Source of the DNA: Sipunculus nudus
Taxonomy: Eukaryota; Annelida; Sipuncula; Golfingiida; Sipunculidae
Assembly: GCA_026874595.1 (NCBI GenBank)
Contig: CM049318.1
Coordinates: forward strand, 27,118,956 to 27,182,955
Direction: 5' to 3'
Length of the DNA stretch: 64,000 nucleotides
The position numbers and the translations under genes are program-made. This document shows, piece after piece, positions 54,600 to 64,000 of this stretch (positions within the stretch are counted from its first letter, which is position 1; every line of letters starts with the position of its first letter). Under the pieces are notes generated by a model. The model saw only the letters and a program-made list of their open reading frames with translations. It made no database searches and was not told the origin of the DNA.

Positions 54600-57370
54600 A
54601 ATGGTGATAGAGGATGAGGGAGGGACAAAGAGAGGGGTAAAGGAGACGGATGTGGCGGTGGAGGAAGGGGGAGGGGCAGAGGAAGAGTAGGGGGGAGCAT
54701 ATGGAGATGGTGTTTAAGGATTAGGACGGGGGAGGGGCAGAGGGAAGGTATAGGAGATGGCTGTACTGGTGGAGGAGGCAGAGGGAGAGTAAGAGGGAGA
54801 TGAGATGGCTCTATTTATGTAGGAGGAGGAGGGGCAGAGGGAGAGTTAGAGGGAGAGGAGATGGCTATAGTGGTGTAGGAGGAGAGTTAGAGGGAGAGGA
54901 GATGGCTATAGTGGTGTAGGAGGAGGAGGGGCAGAGGAAGAGTTAGAGGGAGAGGGGATGGCCTTTAGTGGCGTAGGAGGAGGAGGGGCGAGGGAGAGTC
55001 AGAGGAAGAGGGGATGGCCTTTAGTGGCGTAGGAGGAGGAGGGGCGAGGGAGAGTCAGAGGGAGAGGGGATGGCCTTTAGTGGCGTAGGAGGAGGAGGGG
55101 CGAGGGAGAGTCAGAGGGAGAGGGGATGGCTATAGTGGTGTAGGAGGACGAAGGGCAGAGGGAGAGTTAGAGGGAGAGGGGTTGGCTATAGTCGTGAAGG
55201 AGGGGAGGGAGGGTTAGAGGGAATGGCTATAGTGGCGTAGGAGGAGGGGCAGAGGGAGAGTTAGAGGGAGAGGGGATGGCTATAGTGGCGTAGGCGGAGG
55301 AGGGGCAGAGGGAGAGTTAGAGGGAGAGGGGATGACTATAGTGATGTAGGAGGAGAGGCAGAGGGAGAGTTAGAGGGCCATAAAAGTGTAGGAGGAGGAG
55401 AGGGAGAGTAAGAGGGAGAGGAGATGGCTATAGTGGCGTAGGAGGAGGATGGGCAGAGGAAGAGTTAGAGGGAGAAGGGATGGCTATAAAGGTGTAGGAG
55501 GAGGAGAGGCAGACGGAGAGCTAGAGGGAGAGGAGATGGCTATAGTGGTGTAGGAGGAGAGGCAGAGGGAGAGTTAGAGGGAGAGGAGATGGCTATAGTG
55601 GTGTAGGAGGAGGAGAGGCAGAGGGAGAGTTAGAGGGAGAGGAGATGACTATAGTGGTGTAGGAGGAGAGGCAGAGGGAGAGTTAGAGGGAGAGGAGATG
55701 GCTATAGTGGTGTAGGAGGAGAGGCAGACGGAGAGCTAGAGGGAGAGGAGATGGCTATAGTGGTGTAGGAGGAGAGGCAGAGGGAGAGTTAGAGGGAGAG
55801 GAGATGACTATAGTGGCGTAGGAGGAGGAGAGGCAGAGGGAGAGTTAGAGGGAAAGGGGATGGCTATAGTGGTGTAGGAGGAGAGGCAGACGGAGAGCTA
55901 GAGGGAGAGGAGATGGCTATAGTGGTGTAGGAGGAGAGGCAGACGGAGAGCTAGAGGGAGAGGAGATGGCTATAGTGGTGTAGGAGGAGAGGCAGAGGGA
56001 GAGTTAGAGGGAGAGGAGATGACTATAGTGGCGTAGGAGGAGGAGGCAGAGGGAGAGTTAGAGGGAAAGGAGATGGCTATAGTGGTGTAGGAGGAGAGGC
56101 AGACGGAGAGCTAGAGGGAGAGGAGATGGCTATAGTGGTGTAGGAGGAGAGGCAGAGGGAGAGTTAGAGGGAGAGGAGATGACTATAGTGGCGTAGGAGG
56201 AGGAGAGGCAGAGGGAGAGTTAGAGGGAGAGGAGATGACTATAGTGGCGTAGGAGGAGGAGAGGCAGACGGAGAGCTAGAGGGAGAGGAGATGGCTATAG
56301 TGGTGTAGGAGGAGAGGCAGAGGGAGAGTTAGAGGGAAAGGGGATGGCTATAGTGGTGTAGGAGGAGGGGCAGAGGGAGAGTTAGAGGGAGAGGAGATGA
56401 CTATAGTGGCGTAGGAGGAGGAGAGGCAGAGGGAGAGTTAGAGGGAAAGGAGATGGCTATAGTGGCGTAGGAGGAGGATGGGCAGAGGAAGAGTTAGAGG
56501 GAGAGGAGATGGCTATAAAGGTGTAGGAGGAGGAGAGGCAGACGGAGAGCTAGAGGGAGAGGAGATGGCTATAGTGGTGTAGGAGGAGGAGAGGCAGAGG
56601 GAGAGTTAGAGGGAAAGGGGATGGCTATAGTGGTGTAGGAGGAGAGGCAGACGGAGAGCTAGAGGGAGAGGAGATGGCTATAGTGGTGTAGGAGGAGAGG
56701 CAGAGGGAGAGTTAGAGGGAAAGGGGATGGCTATAGTGGTGTAGGAGGAGGGGCAGAGGGAGAGTTAGAGGGAGAGGAGATGACTATAGTGGCGTAGGAG
56801 GAGGAGAGGCAGAGGGAGAGTTAGAGGGAAAGGGGATGGCTATAGTGGTGTAGGAGGAGGAGGGGGAGAGTAAGAGGGAGAGGAGATGGTTATAGTGGTG
56901 TAGGAGGAGAGGCAGAGGGAGAGTTAGAGGGAAAGGGGATGGCTATAGTGGTGTAGGAGGAGAGGCAGACGGAGAGCTAGAGGGAGAGGAGATGGCTATA
57001 GTGGTGTAGGAGGAGAGGCAGAGGGAGAGTTAGAGGGAAAGGGGATGGCTATAGTGGTGTAGGAGGAGGGGCAGAGGGAGAGTTAGAGGGAGAGGAGATG
57101 ACTATAGTGGCGTACGAGGAGGAGAGGCAGAGGGAGAGTTAGAGGGAAAGGGGATGGCTATAGTGGTGTAGGAGGAGGAGGGGGAGAGTAAGAGGGAGAG
57201 GAGATGGTTATAGTGATGTAGGAGGAGGAGGGGCAGAGGGAGGTGGTGTAGGAGGAGGAGGGGCAGAGGGAGGGTTAGAGGGAGAGGGGATGACTATAAT
57301 GGTGTAGGAGAAGGAGGGGGAGAGTAAGAGGGAGAGGAGATGGTTATAGTGATGTAGGAGGGGAAGATGG
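54600..57370. repeat. purine-rich minisatellite, 53-56 bp unit
   Basis: About 50 units of the form GATGGCTATAGTGGTGTAGG, AGGAGAGGCAGAGGGAGAGT, TAGAGGGAGAGGA. Measured spacing is 53 bp (55,697 to 55,750), with a 56-bp variant carrying an extra GGA. Variants (cagaCGGAGAGCta, GATGACTATAGTGGCG, GGGAAAGGGG) recur in order, giving higher-order units of about 160-165 bp from about 55,500 on. The first part (54,600-55,200) is more degenerate. The unit is not a multiple of three, so it is not a coding repeat. Confidence 0.95.
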
Positions 57371-58320
57371 AGAGGAGAAGGCTATGTTGGTGGAGGAGGA
57401 CGCAGGGCATGTTAATATGCCAAGTTAAAAGAATAATTTGTGAGAATTTTAGGAATGATATGAAGTTTTCAGAAGGTGTGAACATAACTTTGGATCATAC
57501 TATTATTAAAATAATGCCTGGAGCTCAGTTACAGTTTTTCCTTCAGTTGTACAAAAATTCATGTAATTTACAGTTAAATAATTTGTCGTGTGTCTCTGAG
57601 CTGTGTTTTCTGTGTTCTTATGTACAATTCTGGATGATTAATTTTAATTAGATATTGTTATTTATTAAATATACTTTAAAGAATTACTTATATGGTCATT
57701 AATTGGTAAGAATTACTTATATGGTCATTAATTGGTTAAAGAATGGCTTATATGGTCATTGATTAGTTTTAGTAAAATATAATATACAAGATACAGATCC
57801 CTGTTCAATTTGCACTCTGTGTCAATGTGAAATTAACTACTTTTCTGAAGACGTAGTTTACATATAGTATCAATGGGACTGTTTGTAAACTACAATATCA
57901 ATGGGACTGTTTTAGCTATGTTTGAATGGTACTGTGTATACAGAAAATGGATTTTTATTAGTTAGAAATAAATTGTTTGTGGTGTGTTCATTCATTCCAA
58001 GAACAACCATAACTCAATTCATACCTAGGTTATTACACATATGCTACTTTCACTACTTTTATCTATAATTATCTATTATTTTGCAATAACGTTTGTCACC
58101 ACTTGATATTTAGAATAAAGTAGTTTTGTTATATATATGCTTTGTTTCTTGCATGAAACCATAATTATGTGTTTGTACTTTATGTGCAAAATGTGGGATA
58201 TTTATGTGTTATTGTGTCTGCGTTGGCGGAAGAGGGGTAGCAAATGAGAGATAGAGGCAGAAATAGGGTCTAGTGTTTTTATTCCCTTTTAACATCAAAC
58301 GTCACTTTATGTATAACTTG
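57371..58320. other. AT-rich, no gene recognised
   Basis: Contains a triplicated ~30-bp unit at about 57,678-57,767 (AATTACTTATATGGTCATTA) and a duplicated TATCAATGGGACTGTTT near 57,865-57,915. Confidence 0.5.
57678..57767. repeat. ~30-bp tandem triplication
   Basis: Three units of GAATTACTTATATGGTCATT plus AATTGGTAA, the third more diverged. Confidence 0.85.
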
Positions 58321-58329
58321 ACACTTCAG

Positions 58330-59200
58330 GGTCTAAGGGCCAAACTTACCATCAGATTATTAAGTGTGTTAATATCATAAATATACTGATTATTGCGTTT
58401 TAAATTTGGAAAACATGGATAATTAGTGTAGTTTCCAGCTCTTATGAGTGCTGTGCGGAAGGGTTGGGGGTGGTGGACACCTTGGCCCTTGTAGCAAAAA
58501 ATGGACATGTTGCGAGTAAAGCGTCCTCCTTACCGGTTGGGAGAATCCTATAAATAAATGTGTTAATATTATAAATGATATTTGTTTTTTATTTTAAATA
58601 TTTGGGATAGTAGTGTATATAGCTGCTCAGGTGATATTCTGAAGGGTGGTGGTGGACACCTGGGCCCTGGGGGGGGGGGGGGGGCATAAGTAGACACATT
58701 GTGAGTTAAAGGCCCTACTTATCGGATTTGTTGAAGTAGATTAATAAGTGTATTAATAAAATAAATATGTTGATAAGTTGTTTTTTTATGTAAAATATAT
58801 GGGATAATAGTGTATTTAGCAGCTCTTCATAATGCTGTGCTGAAGGCTGGGGAGGGGGGGGGGGGAGAGGAACACCTAGGGCCTTGTGGAGGAGAAAATA
58901 AGACACCACGGGACTTAGGGTCCTACTATCCGGAGTTGGGGAAAATTATTAATATATTTGTTTATATTATGAATTTATTTTTAGTCCGGATCTGAAGTTT
59001 GAAAACATACAATAAAAATAAAATTTTATTCCGCACCTATTAAAGACCTGTGCTGAAGTTTGGTGATGATGGACACGTAACTCCTTTGGCGCTAAATAAG
59101 TGGACACAGAGTTAAGATCCCATTAATAAGAATGACTTTAAATATTGAAAACATGGGATAATAGTTTTACTTTATAGAGCTAAGAGTGAATGTGAAAATG
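58330..59200. repeat. ~190-205 bp tandem repeat, four to five units
   Basis: Each unit has TTAATAT.ATAAAT.., then TTTAAAT.TTGG..A, GGATAATAGTGTA, AGCTCTT, TGCTGTGC.GAAGG, GGTGGTGGACACCTGGGCC and a short G run. Unit starts are near 58,358, 58,553, 58,740 and 58,945. Confidence 0.8.
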
Positions 59201-60177
59201 TGAGTTCCCTTCAAGTTAAAACTGGTTAATATATGAAAAAAATTATATTATGATGAACGGTCATAGGGGGAATGGGGTGGGTGAGTGGCAAGGGGGGATA
59301 GTCAATGTAATCCCCCCCACTATTCAGAGAATAATATTTTTTGCAATTAATTTTTCACACATATAAAGGAAATTTTATAACACAATCATACAAATGCATT
59401 GGCATGAGAGAAAGAAGAAACAATAAACAGTTACTCATTATATTGAACCAGAAATAATACATTCCGTCACTTGTGTCGCCGCACAAATGTCAAAATCAAT
59501 ATTTAACAAGACATACTAATTTCCTTGGAATGATGTAGATGGCAAAATTGATAAAGCCTCTGAACACAAATATGGCAAGTTTAGCAGTTTGAAAACTAAA
59601 AACAGAAAGCGCTTCCTTTTAGGAAATGGAACCTCGGCCACCGTTAGAAAACGTTTTGGTTATCCACAAAACCAACAGCCAGTTAAAATGTTCCGAACAT
59701 TATACGCGAAAAGTTAGTTGGATTAGTCAGGTGCCTGCGTCATTTCCTGCTCAATCTGTACATGTGCTTAAACCCTTTGTATCAATATTTGGGCAAGTAT
59801 CCTGGAGTATCAAACCATGGAAACGCAAAACTATCTTCAAGGCCTTAAATACGCGTTGTCCATTGGAGGTGATGGACAAAGTTTCTGGCATTAACAAATC
59901 ATGCAAACCAAAATGAGTTTACACTGAAATGACAAAATCAAATGAGGAGCCGGGGAGGCCTTTGAACAAAAGGCAAATAGAAAATAAAACGTTTAGAGAC
60001 CAACAAAAGAAAAAGCCAAATGTGGATCGTCCAAACATTTCGTGGACGTTGTAATTAGCCTGGAAAACCAGGTGTACACACCCTTTCGTGAAATGTGTAT
60101 CTCACAACCAAAGTACCAACCGTTATTTGGTTGTACCAACCGTTATTCTTTTCAGTACAAAGTTTAAATATCCTGAG
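59201..60177. other. no gene recognised
   Basis: A 96-codon plus-strand frame (59,626-59,916) follows an acceptor-like CTTCCTTTTAG at about 59,620. It has no family resemblance and no donor was found. Confidence 0.3.
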
Positions 60178-62833
60178 ATTTTTAGCTCAGCTGACTATAA
60201 GTCATCTGAGCTATAGTCGTGGTCCATTGTCCGTCGTCCGTCCGTCTGTCCGTCCGTCCGTCCGTCCGTCCGTCCGTCCGTAGATGTGGCACGTTTTGAA
60301 ACCGTAAGACCTAGGAATCCAAAATTCAGCATAATGTTAGATGTCCCCAAGATCTCCTACCAAGCCGAAAACTGGGTCTTTGCGACTTCGTTCCTTTGAG
60401 AAATTAAGGAAAAACCTCAATTTTTTATTAAAAACCTATTTTCACACTTCAGGACTGCCTAATATCCAAACCACTCATCTGTTTTCCCTCATATTTACCA
60501 TAAATATTCTTCTATATAGTTCCTATGTACATGCCAGAAATTATGTCTGTATTATATAATTTAAAAAAGTTATGGCCCCAAACATAATGCATTTTGTAAA
60601 AAATCAGGAAAGATATTTGATCACTTAACACAAAACTTGTTAAAGCTATGGACTTTTTTTCCAGTAATATAACTTTAGTTTATCAAAATTAAATTGTATA
60701 CCCAAAATTAGATCAAAATCTTTTAAATTTTTTAAAATATTAACAAAAATAAAAAATTGGTACCTTAAATTTTGCCCAACTTTGACCATGGCACGTTTTT
60801 TTACTGTAAGTACTGTGGATTTAATTTTCTCAGCATGTTTTTGTTAGCATTTTGTCTATTAACACCAAAAATTTGAAACCAGTTGATCAAAAACTGTAGA
60901 TTTTATTCAAGTTTTCAAGCACCATGTAACAAATTGTTTACATCAAGCTAGTGTTATGCAGTTTGCAAGAGCTCAGCTCCCCAGCTTCAGCTCTCAGTTC
61001 CTAAAATTTGGCATACAATTAGATGTCTCCAAAATTCCCTACCATGCCAAGAATTTGGTCACTAGGACTTAAAAACCTTTGAGATATTAATGAAAAACTT
61101 CATTTTTCCATTAAAAACCCATTGTTACACTTCAAGACTGCCTAATATCAAAACCACTGATGTGACTTTAATCATATATAATATACATATTTTTCTATAC
61201 ATTCTCTATGCATATGCCAGAAATGATGTCAGTATTGCGTAATTGTTTTAAGTTATGGGCCCAAACATAATGCACTATGTAAAAAATCAAGAAATATATT
61301 TACTCCCTTAACAAGGGGATTGCTGAAGCTAGAGTTTTTTTGCCAGGGATGTAACATTATTTAATCAAGATTCAATTGAATACCCCAAATTAGTCCTGAA
61401 TTTTTCAAATTTTATATGTTATTAGTATAAATATAAAATAAGTACCTTAAATTTTGCCCAACTTTGACCATGGCACATTTGTTTCCTGTGAGCACGGTTG
61501 ATATAATTTTCATATCATGCACACAAGGATTTCAGCTTTTTAGTATAGAAAGCTGAAAGAAATTGGCCAAAAATTGTAGCTTTTATTAATGTTTTTATGA
61601 GACCATGTCAGACCTTAACTCTCTCCAGCCCCTCTTGAGTCACCTGTATGTTGACCTTGTTGAACTTTCAGCAAATTATGCATGCTTGAGGCGAGCCATA
61701 CACTGTTGCAGGTAGGCAGCTTATGGCCAGCCACAGTTGATCCAGGTGTCCAACCCAACTCATCTAGTAGTTTTAACCAACAACATAACAATTAACAATA
61801 AATAATAAATTTTAATGTTTTTTTAATAACAAATTAAAGAAAAATAAAAAAGAATTTGTTAGTTTATAATAACAGGAAATCAACTTGCAGTTACTGATGA
61901 TAAAAGAATCTTGTATCGATGGATAGAATGTCACGTACTCCAAATAACACCATGCAGTCACCTATGGTATTTTTCAGTTCAATTTTAATGATAAAAAAGT
62001 ATATCATATTATTCATTACTAATCATTAGGGATCATATGAAGGAAATTAATGATAGACAAAGATGCAGTTGATATTATTAATCTAGATTCCTACTGTGTC
62101 TAGTGTGTACATTGATGTGAAATTAGTCCAAAATGAATATATTACATTTTTTTTTTTTAATATAAATAAAAGCCATAAAACCAGGTACTTTTGATCATAA
62201 TTTAAATGTGTGAATTTTGTATATTCTGGATTCTCAACATAATTGTTTAGTGAAAACTGAATAAATGCCAGTAATGGTGGGAAAACTTTGCAATTGTATT
62301 TAAATACGAATATTAATATGTACTCCATTATAAAATGTCTTGCATAAAGAATTGGAATTCAGGTAAAAATGAAAGTATATGAATACCAGTGCAAATACTT
62401 TCAAAATGTATTCATGAATGCATTCATGAATATATTCTTTAATATTATTTTAATAATCATTTCAGTTATATTTCATTTTAAAAAATCATAAGATTCTCTT
62501 GTTATTTTTAACAAAAAATTATATTTGGGACAATATTTGTAATTTTTTTAATAAATAGTTAAACTCTTATATCATATGTTCTGCTTATAAGTTATATGGC
62601 CAAGTCAAAATCTGTGTGACAATAGTACTCCATTTGTTAATAAAATAAATGAAATCAATCCTCTTACCTGTCTCCAAAGATAATATCATAATCATACATA
62701 AGCTAAACACCAACAACTCATAATAAAGCTTATATTTATTACCACACCAAACCAGCATATGCCTCATTCCTAAATCATATTTTTTAATCATATATAACAG
62801 CTGAGCGCCGTGACCCATAGGTCCCTTGTTTTG
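60178..62833. repeat. mollusc repeat, copy 2 with two internal units
   Basis: Starts TTTTTAGCTCAGCTGACTAT with GTCATCTGAGCTATAGTCG and a long (CCGT)n run (60,230-60,281). Two tandem units of about 690 bp follow (about 60,297 and 60,990), each with AAAATT.AGCAT.., GTCCCCAAGATCTCC-like, ACTGCCTAATATC.AAACCAC and TTGCCCAACTTTGACCATGG. Ends in GCTGAGCGCCGTGACCCATA plus GGTCCCTTG. It corresponds to 39,338-41,182. Confidence 0.75.
60230..60281. repeat. (CCGT)n microsatellite
   Basis: About a dozen CCGT repeats near the head of the mollusc repeat. Confidence 0.97.
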
Positions 62834-62834
62834 T

Positions 62835-63417
62835 GTAGCGGTGTTTACCGGGCGTGCGGATTGCGGCTGCGGAACGCGGTTTAGATTCGCGTGGGGCATT
62901 TATCTAGACTGGCCCAGTCCATGAAATAGTTATGACTTAATTGTTGCTCCTGACAGGGAAATCAAACGTTCCCGCGTTGTATCGCACATGATATCGGTAC
63001 CGCCACCGTGCGGCAACTCATATACCTAATTTACCACTATCTGACCTTCTTATAATGATAAGAGCTGGCACTGAGTTAAGTCTATCGGTACATGGAATTA
63101 CGTTTTATTTTAAGCATTTTATTAGTAAACGCAAACACTAAAGCCCAGGCAGGGCTACATTTATCGGGCGGACGGAAAAACACTGCTTTATGCATCTACC
63201 CGGCTGATTTACCATTTACTTCTGTGGGTTATGCTGCCATATATAAGGTCACGTTGAAGCCTGGTCGGGTGTTATACTACGCGCGGTATGCGGATCCGTG
63301 TGTCTCATGCCGCATGCCGGTAAATGCTTAATGATATAATAACTAGAGCGGAAAAAAATCTTTTTCGCATATCGCTTACCGCATATCGCATACTGCGCGC
63401 CCGGTTAACGCAGCTCT
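62835..63417. mobile_element. short TIR element (possible MITE)
   Basis: GTAGCGGTGTTTACCGGGCG at the left and, inverted at the right, AGAGCTGCGTTAACCGGGCG share a pattern of imperfect terminal repeats. Both subterminal regions are rich in TGCGG/ATGCGG..GCATACCGC-type repeats. A 79-codon frame inside (63,092-63,331) is probably fortuitous. Target duplication was not resolved. Confidence 0.5.
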
Positions 63418-63429
63418 AAAATCAAGTTT

Positions 63430-64000
63430 TGGCGTTTGACAAAACATTTAATTATGGGGATTTACAGGTCACAGTCGGGGTATATTCAAACATTTGGGGA
63501 TTAAAAACAACAATACCGCTGAGCACCCAATCAGTATGGGTCCAGTTCTCCTCCATAGCAGCTCGTCATTTCTCAGTTACTGTAGTTTTTTTTCACAACT
63601 CTCTGCTGTTTTGGAGGAGCATATCCCAAATGAACAGCTCAATCTCCTCATAGGAACTGCTGATGAGCACGCTCTGAGGAAAGCAATTCATCACTGCTTT
63701 TCCTTATTCAACACAACTTTTGTGCACCCACCACATGAGCAAAAATGTAACGGATGACCTCATGAATCAAGTACCGGTTGAGAGAAAGATAAGGTTAACC
63801 ATAGGTCACAAACGATTTGGTAAAGATGGGCTTAGCGATTCTGAGTCAGACGCTGAATAAAGAGAAAGGGTAGATGAGTTATCCGAATCTGTGAATGAAA
63901 AAGCCCCTGACCTTTCAAACTATCTGCATGTAAGGCTGATTCCACATATAAGGAAATATGTTTAGGAACCAAGCCAGAATCACCCCTTCTTAAAAATTTG
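63430..64000 (+). pseudogene. MULE-like transposase core, truncated by window end
   Basis: Plus-strand frames read FDKTFNYGDLQVTVGVYSN (63,435-63,490), EHPISMGPVLLH (about 63,510), EEHIPNEQLNLLIGTADEH then ALRKAI (about 63,616-63,690), and, one frame over, KNVTDDLMNQVPVE and KRFGKDGLSDSESDAE (about 63,745-63,860). The order D(K/P)TFN.G...VT, GPVLLH, LL.GT.DE.AL and K.NV.D.L matches the catalytic region of MULE-superfamily transposases found in many mollusc genomes. Several frame changes and a stop after SDAE show decay. Confidence 0.65.

Noticed and set aside
54600-57370. Repeat array resembling a CRISPR at first sight (53-bp periodicity)
   Set aside because: There are no unique spacers: the entire unit repeats, and the genome is eukaryotic.
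62660-62710. 35-nt microexon-like segment on the minus strand (LMYDYDIIFGD)
   Set aside because: It lies inside the mollusc repeat 60,178-62,833, the acceptor is weak, and it is far from the exon chain.
1-64000. tRNA, rRNA and snRNA genes
   Set aside because: No cloverleaf-compatible B-box (GGTTCGAATCC-like) or rRNA core sequence was seen by eye; a covariance-model scan would be decisive.

Overview
The window is AT-rich eukaryotic DNA without any compact gene. It looks like a mollusc, most likely a marine bivalve. I judge this from the interspersed repeats that open with a CTCAGCTGAC..GTCATCTGAG dyad followed by (CCGT)n and carry internal AGGTCAC-type tandem units, which I recall from bivalve genomes, and from the mix of mobile elements (DIRS, PIF/Harbinger, KDZ, MULE, hAT, non-LTR). 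The species cannot be named from the sequence.

Layout. 1-1.2 kb: small tandem duplications. 1.25-3.4 kb: a decayed PIF/Harbinger transposase on the minus strand, split by an inserted repeat. 4.5-4.9 kb: two short minus-strand exon candidates. 5.6-9.5 kb: a DIRS retrotransposon with inverted terminal repeats and an internal complementary region; it keeps gag and a tyrosine recombinase but has lost reverse transcriptase and RNase H. 10.4-30.2 kb: a segmental duplication array in which intronic DNA, tiny minus-strand exons and the 5' part of a plus-strand LTR retroelement have been copied several times. 31.7-32.0 kb: a 21-bp minisatellite. 34.6-42.0 kb: more short minus-strand exon candidates and two mollusc repeats. 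42.3 kb: a MULE-like transposase C-terminus. 43.7-45.2 kb: a TATA promoter candidate and a LINE 3' end. 46.1-47.7 kb: a GC-rich non-autonomous hAT element. 51.8-54.3 kb: a KDZ-type transposase pseudogene with recognisable introns. 54.6-57.4 kb: a purine-rich 53-56 bp minisatellite. 58.3-62.8 kb: tandem repeats and a second copy of a mollusc repeat. 63.4-64.0 kb: the core of a MULE-like transposase, running off the window.

The item most worth a second look is the minus-strand chain of microexons (30-89 nt, mostly 38-62 nt) between about 42.0 and 4.6 kb. One exon class is 42 nt, exactly two coiled-coil heptads, and occurs in many copies, each inside a duplicated intronic module. Some copies are open with good splice sites, others are decayed. 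In two paralogous pairs the exon is clearly more diverged than the intron beside it. This resembles micro-exon genes of parasitic flatworms and fast-evolving secreted or immune genes, but I do not recognise the protein and cannot show that it is transcribed.

All other coding signals are transposon remnants with stops or frameshifts. No tRNA, rRNA or CRISPR array was seen. Coordinates of repeats and pseudogenes are read by eye and may be off by tens of bases; splice sites and terminal repeats were counted to the base.
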